Assembly: GCF_024494655.1 (NCBI RefSeq)
Contig: NZ_JANHDL010000019.1
Coordinates: forward strand, 1 to 35,910
Direction of reading: 5' to 3'
Length of the DNA stretch: 35,910 nucleotides
Origin: Halorubrum laminariae
GTDB lineage: Archaea; Halobacteriota; Halobacteria; Halobacteriales; Haloferacaceae
Part shown: piece after piece, positions 8,138-15,214 of the stretch
How the letters are laid out: every line of letters starts with the position of its first letter
Position numbering within the stretch: the first letter of the stretch is position 1
Position numbers and translations under genes: made by a program
The notes under the pieces: model-generated
What the model was told of the DNA's origin: nothing
The model's database searches: none
The model's input: only the letters and a program-made list of their open reading frames with translations

Positions 8138-8203
8138 ACACATCGATAGAGGGGTGTATACGAGAACTAATGAAAAGGCTTCATAGAGATCCAAGGCGGA
8201 AAC

Positions 8204-8222
8204 ACACGGCTTCAGTCGTGGG
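8204..8222. repeat. IS200/IS605-type palindrome relic
   Basis: CACGGC-TTCA-GTCGTG then GGGGGAAGCC. It resembles the stronger hairpin at 8310-8329. Together the two bracket the fourth origin repeat, so this 130-base segment looks like a tiny palindrome-ended element placed on or near the origin. Confidence 0.4.
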
Positions 8223-8309
8223 GGGAAGCCGACACATCGAACACATCGATAGAGGGGTGTCGACGAGAACCAATGGAAAACAGCGGGCTACAGAGAACAG
8301 AGGAGAGAG

Positions 8310-8329
8310 CCCACGACTTCAGTCGTGGG
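8310..8329. repeat. IS200/IS605-type end hairpin next to the orc stop codon
   Basis: CCCACGAC-TTCA-GTCGTGGG is a perfect 8-bp stem with a TTCA loop, followed by AGGAAGTCAAG. The orc stop codon (TCA at 8336-8338, read on the minus strand) lies in that tail. The hairpin may also act as orc transcription terminator. Confidence 0.55.
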
Positions 8330-8335
8330 AGGAAG

Positions 8336-9805
8336 TCAAGTCTGGTTACGGATCTGCGCTTTGACGACGGAAGCGACCTCCTCCTCAGAAATTGCCTCGA
8401 TACGCGAGTCTTCGCGAAGTGTTTCGAGAATTGTCTCCGGTCGTTCTCCAAACTGGAACTCGAGGAACATCCCGGAGCTGGGACCGTGACTCCGTCGTTC
8501 GAAGTCAACGAGCGAATACGTCGTGAGCTCTTTCATCTTATTCACGTACGTTTCCTGGTGGTACTGATCGGCGTCGATCGCGTCGGTTAGATACTGATAC
8601 ACGCGATAGCCGGTCGTACTCCTGGCGGTCCCGCCCTCGGTTTGGGAGGCAACTGCCGCAGTTGCGTACAGACAGAGCTTCTTTTGTGTGCTGATACCGC
8701 GGACGACCTCCAACACCCGATTCTTCTCAACCTTTTCTTGTGCAGTACGGACGTGTTTCTCGCGAACGCGAGTGTCACCTTCACGTTCAGCTAATTCACC
8801 GGCAACACGCATGAGATCGATCGCCTTTCTAGCGTCGCCATGGGTCTGTGCCGCGAATGCCGCTGCGAGTGGAATCACGTCATCGTCGACGACGTCGTCA
8901 TGGAACGCATCCTGACGCCGTCGGAGAATTGCTTGGAGTTGGTTCGCGTCGTAATCGTCGAAATGGACATCTTCGGGAGTAAACGAACTGACGGCCCGAC
9001 TCCCGACAGACTCCATCATCTTCGTGTCGTTCGAGATCGCAACGACCGAAATATACGCGTTCAACTCGTCGTTTGCTCCAGCCCGAGAGAGTTGATACAG
9101 TAGACGTGAATACGCCGGTTCTTGTTTGTCTCGCCGGCCGACGAGCATATCCAGTTCATCGAGGACAAACACAACAGAATCGAAGTGTTGGTTGACGATT
9201 CGGTAGAGTTCATCCCACTTCTCCTTCGTCGCCACACCGTGTTTTGGCACCTCGATAGGGACACCTGCCGCGTCGGCAGCCTGCTGAACGAGTTCATACA
9301 CGGCAATACCGAGTGTGTCCAAGTCCTGGCAATTCACTTCAATAGTGCCAAACTGGATATCTCGGGTCTCACAGATGCGGCTAATATTATGGCAGACAGC
9401 CTTTGTGATCAGGGATTTGCCTGTCCCGGACGGGCCATAGAGGAAGAGGTTCGGCGGTCGGTTGTCGCCAAGCGCAACTCGAAGCATCTTGGTGACCTCT
9501 TGGAGTTGCTCGTCGCGACCCACGATTCGGTCCTCTTCGACAACATAATTCGGATCAAGTAGCGCTCGGTCCCGAATTAGCCCGTCCTGATCGTCGAATT
9601 CGAGAAGCATGTCCTCGATCGACTGTGATGGCTCCTCGGAGTCAGCATCATCCACAGGTTGTGAGTCACCGTTCGTGACATGAGAAGATGAAGACTGTCC
9701 CGAAGGATCCGACTGCGACGCATTCGACAGCTCAACTTGAGCCGTCAACTCGTCCTCCGGCGATCCCGAATTATCTGCGGGATCATCGGAGTCGTCAGTA
9801 CCCAT
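8336..9805 (-). CDS. Orc1/Cdc6-type replication initiator
   Basis: A 489-residue AAA+ origin-binding protein from ATG at 9805 (MGTDDSDDPADNSG); the frame reaches a TTG at 9832, but the ATG is better. An acidic, Ser-rich tail of about 65 residues precedes the AAA+ core. Walker A is GPSGTGKS (124-131) and Walker B VFVLDELD; then come sensor segments and the C-terminal winged helix (about 375-480). It should bind the 20-bp repeats on both sides and recruit the MCM helicase. The last codon sits in the tail of an IS-type hairpin, so the C-terminus may have been altered slightly by insertion. Confidence 0.93.
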   Translation of the reverse strand: MGTDDSDDPADNSGSPEDELTAQVELSNASQSDPSGQSSSSHVTNGDSQPVDDADSEEPSQSIEDMLLEFDDQDGLIRDRALLDPNYVVEEDRIVGRDEQLQEVTKMLRVALGDNRPPNLFLYGPSGTGKSLITKAVCHNISRICETRDIQFGTIEVNCQDLDTLGIAVYELVQQAADAAGVPIEVPKHGVATKEKWDELYRIVNQHFDSVVFVLDELDMLVGRRDKQEPAYSRLLYQLSRAGANDELNAYISVVAISNDTKMMESVGSRAVSSFTPEDVHFDDYDANQLQAILRRRQDAFHDDVVDDDVIPLAAAFAAQTHGDARKAIDLMRVAGELAEREGDTRVREKHVRTAQEKVEKNRVLEVVRGISTQKKLCLYATAAVASQTEGGTARSTTGYRVYQYLTDAIDADQYHQETYVNKMKELTTYSLVDFERRSHGPSSGMFLEFQFGERPETILETLREDSRIEAISEEEVASVVKAQIRNQT

Positions 9806-10700
9806 AGGCCAATTGATACCGCCCTGTATCAAAAAGGTTCCCCACCCCTATCGAAGTGTGATTGGCCACGTGAAACCGCACAATAGCAGAATTAACCCAT
9901 GATAGCCGTGATATCCAGTTGAACGGAAGTAGCCAGTGACGATGTGTTTTGGATCACACGCTCGAAGACACACACCCCTCTATCGATGTGTTCGATGTAT
10001 TCACGGGGTGGGGGGTAACTGGGAAATTGTCTGTTCCAAATTGGCGAGACAAACCTCATATCGGCTCTAAACTGGGAAGAGCTGTTCTCGTTGTCTCCTA
10101 CTTGCTCGATCTAGACTCAATCTTCCCTTCTCTTCTCTTATTCTATTAACACAAACACACACACACCCCTCTATCGATGTGTTCGATGTGTTTTGATCCG
10201 CGTAAATTGTGTCGTTTGTGAACCATCAGAACAACTGTTGAGACAATAGCCGTTATCAAGCAGAAGAGAGACGCTATCTGATGAATTCTGGCAAAGCGAG
10301 GTTTGACGCATAAAATTGACTAGCTTCCCTATCCAGTTCACTCAGGTGGAACACATCGATAGAGGGGTGTGTGTCTCATGGAAAAACGAGGACGGATGTC
10401 AATCACCTCATCGACGAGTAGTAAACCACTCCTCGTGTACTTCTCATACGGTTAAACCAAGTCGTGTGTTTCGAGGCGTGACATCGAGATTGTTGATAGA
10501 AAATTTGCGGAGAAACATCCGACACCAGCGGTAGGCGGACCCGATTGTAGAACACATCGATAGAGGGGTGTGTCTCACACAGATCTCCCAGATAGGATGG
10601 TCCTGATCTACGCACGGGATTTCTAGTATCCACCATTCCGAGGATGGAGTTGCTCAAAGCGTCCCTCCGAGGCACTCACCGTGACGGTCGCTATACGTTA
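9806..10700. other. candidate replication origin (oriC/oriP)
   Basis: The initiator gene is adjacent, with repeats in both orientations. The AT-rich tract near 10105-10160 (TTCCCTTCTCTTCTCTTATTCTATTAAC) and the 168 bases between divergent repeats (10183-10350) are both opening candidates. The left cluster could form a second origin centre. Confidence 0.6.
9972..10571. repeat. right cluster of four origin (ORB-like) repeats
   Basis: The same 20-bp core occurs inverted at 9972-9991 and 10163-10182 and forward at 10351-10370 and 10552-10571. The two inverted copies continue with TTCGATGT, a half copy of the core. The change of direction between 10182 and 10351 gives a divergent pair around about 170 bases upstream of orc, the classical layout of an archaeal origin centre. 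The GAGAACYAAT extension of the left cluster is absent here. Confidence 0.85.
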
Positions 10701-10740
10701 ACCAACAACTTCGACCCCATTGTAGTGGCTGTTGGTTAAT
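10697..10740. repeat. module-boundary inverted repeat, copy 3
   Basis: GTTAACCAACA (10697-10707) and TGTTGGTTAAT (10730-10740), with 10 of 11 arm bases paired and a 22-base spacer. It ends three bases before the polB stop codon at 10743 and closes the origin region. Confidence 0.75.
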
Positions 10741-10742
10741 CA

Positions 10743-12908
10743 CTAATCACGAGTATTTCGGGTAAACGTGACCAGATTCGTTTCGTGTGTCTCAGCGAGT
10801 TCCTGTCGAATATCATTGCGATCCCAGCCAAGCGGTGACAGCACACTCTCGATAGCTCTGATGAGCTGTGTCTCGTAGTACGACGCATCGTACGACTCGA
10901 TCTCTTCGTGAGCCAATGCGACCCGTTCTCGCGATGTTTTTTCGTCGTCGACGACTACGTACTCGATATCCTGTCCCGGATGGATGGCAAGGTCCTGCTC
11001 TCGAGCCCGCTTCAGCGCCGCCACGTTCTGAGTGGTCTGCATGTAGCCCTCCAGCGGTTTGGAGACACAATTCCGTTCAACGAGCTGCTCGACCGGCACC
11101 GTTCCAGCGTGGAGGCACTTGATCGCGTCTTGGAGACAGTAGAGGACGGTGTCCGGAGATCGAGTTGCATCGAGCCGTTCGAGACAGTCCCGCTGGATGT
11201 CCTCGATGAACGGTGGGGTCGAGCGCTTCCGAGCTTCGATACCGCGTATCTTGTACTCGTCGTCGCCGGCGACCTTCCCGAAGTACTTCGTCAACGCGCC
11301 GGCGTCACTCTCGCGCTGGGGAACGAACGCCACCCAGTCATAGTGGGATTCGTGTTCGAGCCGAATCTCGACGCGTTCCGTGATCGCCGTCGCGAGCGCG
11401 TCGAGGTTTTCACGGTTCTCGTCGTCGACGTCGGGGTCCGGGGTTACCCAGATGGAGTCAACGATGCCGTGGACGACACGCCAGCCGCCGTCCTCCAGCT
11501 GCTGTTTCGCCGTCAGCAGTATTTCGCGAGCGAACGCGTTGATTGCTTCGTGGCACTCGATGCGGCCGAACTTCGCGTTGCTGAACCCCTGGTAGCCGAA
11601 GCAGGCGACGAGGATCCACTTCAGCGCTCCCGACCGTCCCTCGAGCTCCGCCAGCCGGTTCTCGTCGGGGTCATCCCGAGCCTTCTCGCGACGGATGGCC
11701 GCCTTGATCTCGTCGCGAGCGTCGATGATCGGCTGGAGGACGTCGACGAGGTAGCCTCGGTCATCGCAGATCGAGTATCCGAGGCCGGGGACGTCGTCGC
11801 GGTGGCTGTGACAATCACACCGGATGACGTCCGGTGAGACGTTTCGCGTACAGATGATATTCGGATACAATGAGGAGAAGTCGAGTTCGTGGACGTTCTC
11901 GTGGAGGCCGACCTCGGGTGCGAAGATGAAGCCGCCACGGCCGGCGTCGTGGAGCGTCCCCATCGGCTTGTAGAACTCGTGTCGCCAGGAGTTCCACGGG
12001 ACGAGGACACCGCGGTCGTGGGCCTCGCAGATCTGGATCGCAGTGAGGACGTTCCCGATCGACGCCCACGCGAGCTCTTGGACGGGCTTTTTCGAGCGCG
12101 ACACGAGGTCGAGGACGCCGTCGAGGTTCGTCTCCCCGTAGAAGAACGTGTTCGACTCGTCGATGATCGCGCGGCCGGGCACGTTGTACCGCGCCGGGGA
12201 GTGACCGATGCGACCGTAGCTTGAGTACGTCGACCGGCTTGCGAGCTGCTGGTAGTCGACGTCCGGCCACCGACTCAGCGAGAAGTCATCCACGCCGGCG
12301 CCCGTCGCCATTTCGTGGAGGGTTGGGACGATTTCGCTCGTCGAGCAGACCAGAATATCCGGGTCGTGTGTCTCGATCACCGCTTGAACGGTGGTGAGGA
12401 TGTCTCCTGATGACCCGGTAACAGTCTCGCCGGCAACTGTGAGCTCGTCATACGTGTCCTTGCTGGTCTCGGTTACTGGAACACCGAGCCGGAGTGTCGA
12501 GAGCTCTGCTGTCGGCGTTGGATCGCAATTCGTCTCCAGACAGTACCGGAATCCTCGCGAGAAATCGACGTTGAAGCAAGCGAGATCGCCGACCGGGTGC
12601 GCTGATAGTTGGCGTGCCTGTCGCGCAAGCGGTGTGACGCGGTTGAGGTGGTCGACGTCGACAGCAAGAGCGGACTCGTCGTTACGACGAAATCCCGGCC
12701 GCCGGGATACGATCTCGGTCGCGACGACATTCGGGTGTCGTTCATATTGTGCGCGAAGTGGTGTGAGATCGATGTCGGTGTCAGGGTCACGTGCTGTGAC
12801 GTAAAACCGGGGCGTATAGTCGTCGCGTTCGGTCGCGGTCGCGCCGTCGTTGATCGCCTCCCACTCGAGAACGCGACCATCGTCAAGGAAATCGATTGTG
12901 AACGGCAT
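10743..12908 (-). CDS. family B DNA polymerase, PolB2-like, exonuclease-defective
   Basis: A 721-residue polymerase, shorter than the main haloarchaeal PolB. Motif A is intact (ELDFSSLYPNII, Asp343). Motif B is altered: Lys430 is kept, but the usual NSxYG reads VACFG. Motif C reads HGIVDSIWV instead of YGDTDS; the metal-binding second Asp (Asp484) is kept while the first is Ile/Val. The exonuclease I motif (FDIE) reads FNVD at 112-115, and Exo II and III are not recognisable, so proofreading is probably lost. These changes fit archaeal PolB2-type proteins. Both ends are flanked by inverted repeats (10697 and 13091). It may serve repair or copying of this replicon; catalytic activity is possible but untested. 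Confidence 0.88.
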   Translation of the reverse strand: MPFTIDFLDDGRVLEWEAINDGATATERDDYTPRFYVTARDPDTDIDLTPLRAQYERHPNVVATEIVSRRPGFRRNDESALAVDVDHLNRVTPLARQARQLSAHPVGDLACFNVDFSRGFRYCLETNCDPTPTAELSTLRLGVPVTETSKDTYDELTVAGETVTGSSGDILTTVQAVIETHDPDILVCSTSEIVPTLHEMATGAGVDDFSLSRWPDVDYQQLASRSTYSSYGRIGHSPARYNVPGRAIIDESNTFFYGETNLDGVLDLVSRSKKPVQELAWASIGNVLTAIQICEAHDRGVLVPWNSWRHEFYKPMGTLHDAGRGGFIFAPEVGLHENVHELDFSSLYPNIICTRNVSPDVIRCDCHSHRDDVPGLGYSICDDRGYLVDVLQPIIDARDEIKAAIRREKARDDPDENRLAELEGRSGALKWILVACFGYQGFSNAKFGRIECHEAINAFAREILLTAKQQLEDGGWRVVHGIVDSIWVTPDPDVDDENRENLDALATAITERVEIRLEHESHYDWVAFVPQRESDAGALTKYFGKVAGDDEYKIRGIEARKRSTPPFIEDIQRDCLERLDATRSPDTVLYCLQDAIKCLHAGTVPVEQLVERNCVSKPLEGYMQTTQNVAALKRAREQDLAIHPGQDIEYVVVDDEKTSRERVALAHEEIESYDASYYETQLIRAIESVLSPLGWDRNDIRQELAETHETNLVTFTRNTRD

Positions 12909-13090
12909 TTTCGTAAGTCACCCACCTTCCCGTCTCTACACCGGAGTCTCGCATAATCGCCGGCGTGTCTGTTCCGGATTTCAGGAAATGGAGATCGTCT
13001 TGACAGAAACAGCGTACTCTCGCGAATTTTCTCTGCTAACCCAGCTTCCAGAATCGTTTCCGGGTTTGTTAGCTGAACATCCGGTAGCGT

Positions 13091-13133
13091 GTTAACCAAC
13101 AGAACGACCGTCTACAGATCGCTGTTGGTTAAG
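13091..13133. repeat. module-boundary inverted repeat, copy 4
   Basis: GTTAACCAACAG and CTGTTGGTTAAG have paired arms of at least 11 bp around about 20 bases. It lies between the divergent polB and wHTH genes. Confidence 0.75.
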
Positions 13134-13190
13134 ACTGCTGCGGACAGTCCTCCATATCTTGGATTTGGTGATCAGTATACTACCCCACAG

Positions 13191-13199
13191 ATTATTATA
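13191..13199 (+). promoter_or_regulatory. TATA box of the wHTH gene (leaderless start)
   Basis: ATTATTATA ends about 26 bases before the ATG at 13225. That spacing predicts a leaderless transcript and supports 13225 over the upstream in-frame ATG at 13159, which lies upstream of the TATA box. Confidence 0.5.
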
Positions 13200-13224
13200 C
13201 CACTCTCTCGTTGGTTGGCACATA

Positions 13225-13836
13225 ATGTCCGAAGAGCCGTCCCCGCCCTACCGAGCGAGCCCGGATGGCGGCACTGAACCCCGTGACGTGAACGATGTCG
13301 TCGAAGAAGAATGGATCGAGGAGACGACGCCCTTCGAACGAGTGTACGAAGTCATCTCTCGTGTGTACGATCCGCTGTCTGCAACGCAGATCGCCGAGCG
13401 TGCCCGCGTCTCACCGACCACGGCGCGAAAGCACCTACGAACGCTTGAGAGCGCTGGTGAGGTAACGACGTCACAGGATGGTCAGACGACCCACTACCGA
13501 CGGTCGGAAACGGCTATTGTCACCGAACACGCCCAGTCGCTCCTCGCGGAACGAACGCCCGAAGAGATCGCGTCCGGCATCGCTGAGATGAAGGCGCAGA
13601 TACAGACGTGGCGCGATGAATACGGTGTTGATTCACCCGAAGAATTCGCCCGAGAACTGGATATCGGCGACGCCGACGGCGACCATGGCGCGCTTCTCAC
13701 AGAATGGCAAACGACGCGACGCAACCTCGCGCTCGCACAAGCAACACTCGCGATTGGTGAGGTGAGTCAAACTGGTCACCTTACTGGCACGGACACAGAT
13801 GACGATGGTAATGGCGATACATCTCTCGTCGTATGA
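13225..13836 (+). CDS. winged-helix transcriptional regulator (ArsR/DUF7342-like), possible antitoxin
   Basis: A 203-residue protein from MSEEPSPPYR. A winged helix spans about residues 43-95: PFERVYEVISRVYDPLSA, then TQIAERARVSPTTARKHLRTLES as the recognition part, then a wing (GEVTTSQDGQTTHYRRS). A helical region follows (EEIASGIAEMKAQIQTWRDEYG) and an acidic, Gly/Asp-rich tail. It overlaps the next gene by four bases (ATGA), so the two are translated together. Similar small regulators precede haloarchaeal toxin-like genes; autoregulation through the nearby inverted repeats is an inference. Confidence 0.75.
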   Translation: MSEEPSPPYRASPDGGTEPRDVNDVVEEEWIEETTPFERVYEVISRVYDPLSATQIAERARVSPTTARKHLRTLESAGEVTTSQDGQTTHYRRSETAIVTEHAQSLLAERTPEEIASGIAEMKAQIQTWRDEYGVDSPEEFARELDIGDADGDHGALLTEWQTTRRNLALAQATLAIGEVSQTGHLTGTDTDDDGNGDTSLVV

Positions 13837-14315
13837 CCGACGACGGAGATCCCGCTCACCATATCCAGCCGGATGAACAGTCTGAGGTATTTGGTCCTAT
13901 CGACGCCGGGGCACTCCGGGACATACGAGACCTGTTCGTGGACCTAGAGCCGCTGGTCCAGGCCGCGTCAGTAGACGACCCCCTGAATCCACAGACACTT
14001 TCCGTTGAACTATCCGACGGCGTCGGAGCGGCGTCAACCGCCCGGATAGACGTCCGGTGGAGTCTCACCGGGAACTACGCCGCACACTACACAGATGACC
14101 GAGACCGAAATTTTCGGTTTGACTGTCACCCGAAACCCGACGCGCCGCGACGACACTTCCATTCACCCCCCGATGCTCCGAGCCGTCCCGTTGACCCATC
14201 CTGTATTGCTGTGTCTGAGACAAGCCTTGTAACGCGAGCGATTCTCCAGCGGTGGCGATACGCCTACACGAATGGAACATTCGAGGGACTCAATGACGCA
14301 GAAAATCCACCGTGA
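13833..14315 (+). CDS. 160-aa protein, possible TumE/DUF6516-like toxin
   Basis: Starts MTDDGDPAHHIQPD. The middle has a beta-rich core (ARIDVRWSLTGNYAAHYTDD) followed by a His/Pro-rich segment, NFRFDCHPKPDAPRRHFH, then a helical tail (SLVTRAILQRWRYAYTNGTFEGLNDA). The pattern 'F/Y-R-x-D ... HP...HxH' is reminiscent of TumE/DUF6516 toxins, which pair with an upstream HTH antitoxin as here. The similarity is in layout only. The C-terminal 47 codons exist again at 17363-17506. Both the gene pair and its flanks sit between inverted repeats at 13091 and 14471. Confidence 0.65.
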   Translation: MTDDGDPAHHIQPDEQSEVFGPIDAGALRDIRDLFVDLEPLVQAASVDDPLNPQTLSVELSDGVGAASTARIDVRWSLTGNYAAHYTDDRDRNFRFDCHPKPDAPRRHFHSPPDAPSRPVDPSCIAVSETSLVTRAILQRWRYAYTNGTFEGLNDAENPP

Positions 14316-14332
14316 TATCTTCCTCGCTGTTT
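14172..14332 (+). repeat. 161-bp direct duplication, copy A
   Basis: It covers the last 48 codons or so of the 160-aa gene plus 17 bases after its stop. Copy B is at 17363-17523 with the same length and about ten substitutions and no indel. Confidence 0.8.
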
Positions 14333-14725
14333 TAGTAAGCGGCGGCGCGGCGCTTCCGGACTTCCAGAAAGGACTATTCCAGATGTCAATTCGAACTCTG
14401 TCACCGGATCTTGACGTGTGGTAGACTGTTTCCAAGACTCTTTCCGAGATGGCCGTCACCTCTGATCACCGAATTAACCAACATTTCGGTATGTCTCGAC
14501 AGATTGTTGGTTAATTCCGCTATCCTCATTGTACTGAGCCCGTCGATGATCTCTGTAGATATGATATTCTAGAATATGATTATTTAGAATATTTTTATCA
14601 GGCACAACAGAAGCCACGGCAGCTCCGACTGGAACAGTTCGTCGAAGCTGCGGCCGACACGGTTCTTGATCCCGAAGACATTCGTCCTGATTGTAGCCCG
14701 CGACCCAGGAAACGCATCTTACCGG
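14316..14725. other. intergenic region with inverted repeat and a start-less reading frame
   Basis: After the duplication it holds the inverted repeat at 14471 and a very AT-rich stretch (14556-14610, including the palindrome ATATTCTAGAATAT at 14564-14577). A frame without ATG runs from about 14516 to 14771 (contains QLRLEQFVEAAADTVLDPED) and looks like the decayed remnant of a gene I cannot name; its end overlaps the HEPN gene on the other strand. Confidence 0.3.
14471..14517. repeat. module-boundary inverted repeat, copy 5 (perfect 13-bp arms)
   Basis: GAATTAACCAACA (14471-14483) and TGTTGGTTAATTC (14505-14517) pair perfectly around a 21-base spacer. This is the most symmetrical copy. Confidence 0.8.
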
Positions 14726-15214
14726 TCAGTCTCGACAGATACACTCGTGTGACACCCGTGTCATATCGATGAGGTGGCGGTGGATATCGTTGGCGAGCCG
14801 GTACATTGCCTCAGCCTGTTCCTTCGTTGCGATACCGAGTCTGTAATAGGTCTTCGTTCGGTTTCGGTTCCACAGCTCGGCAAGTTCCTCTCCGAACGCG
14901 TCGTCGTAGAGGCCGATCTCGGCACCACGTTGATAGAGTCGGCGGTGGCTACTGATGACCTCCGCCGCGGACATTGCCCCATCGTGAATCAACCGGAACT
15001 GGATAGTGCGCTCGATGGCGACGAACGCCGACTCGATCACGACCGTGTAGTACCCTTGGTCGAGGTGGTTCGATCCGACCTCCAGCAGCCGGCAGGCACG
15101 GCGAAGTTGGACCAACTCCGCGTCGTCGACGTCCAATCCCTCCTCGATAGTGCCGGGACTGCCCTCGAAGGTCCGCTCGGCTTCTCCCAATTGGTCTCGG
15201 ATATCGTCATTCAT
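14726..15214 (-). CDS. HEPN domain protein (HepT-like), altered catalytic motif
   Basis: A 162-residue helical protein from MNDDIRDQLG; the ATG at 15214 overlaps the end of the MNT gene by eight bases. Helices around 32-48, 54-76 and 103-150 fit a HEPN fold. Where HepT toxins carry R-x4-H-x-Y, this protein reads R117-NRTK-T122-Y-Y124: Arg and the final Tyr are present but the catalytic His is Thr. So RNase activity may be reduced, use another residue, or belong to a different HEPN subgroup. Genetically coupled to the upstream MNT antitoxin. A longer upstream frame (to 15436) is a shadow of the MNT gene. Confidence 0.8.
   Translation of the reverse strand: MNDDIRDQLGEAERTFEGSPGTIEEGLDVDDAELVQLRRACRLLEVGSNHLDQGYYTVVIESAFVAIERTIQFRLIHDGAMSAAEVISSHRRLYQRGAEIGLYDDAFGEELAELWNRNRTKTYYRLGIATKEQAEAMYRLANDIHRHLIDMTRVSHECICRD

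Larger units (their letters stand above)
7864..8260 (+). repeat. left cluster of four origin (ORB-like) repeats
   Basis: ACACATCGATAGAGGGGTGT occurs exactly at 7864-7883, 8035-8054, 8138-8157 and 8241-8260, all in the same direction, plus a half copy at 7906-7920. Here the core is extended by about 14 bases (consensus MKACGAGAACYAAT; the two middle copies share an identical extension). Between the second and third copies (8055-8137) is an AT-rich tract, a candidate unwinding element. Such repeats flanking an orc gene are the signature of haloarchaeal replication origins, where Orc1/Cdc6 binds. The 7806-8335 region holds no gene. Confidence 0.85.
9806..10742. other. intergenic origin region between orc and polB
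   Basis: This stretch holds the orc promoter, the right origin repeats and one module-boundary inverted repeat; no credible gene was found. The frames at 9949-10149 and 10316-10534 (plus) and 10403-10675 (minus) run through the repeats and look fortuitous. Confidence 0.6.
12909..13224. other. divergent intergenic region between polB and the wHTH gene
   Basis: It contains the inverted repeat at 13091-13133 and a TATA-like element at about 13191-13199 for the wHTH gene. I see nothing else in it. Confidence 0.4.

Noticed and set aside
7864..8260. Possible CRISPR array from regularly repeated 20-bp units
   Set aside because: Spacings are irregular (about 80-170 bases), repeats occur in both orientations on the right side, and they flank an orc gene; this is an origin repeat, and no cas gene is present.
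10908..11837. 309-aa plus-strand frame inside polB
   Set aside because: Antisense shadow in GC-rich coding DNA; the opposite strand carries clear polymerase motifs.
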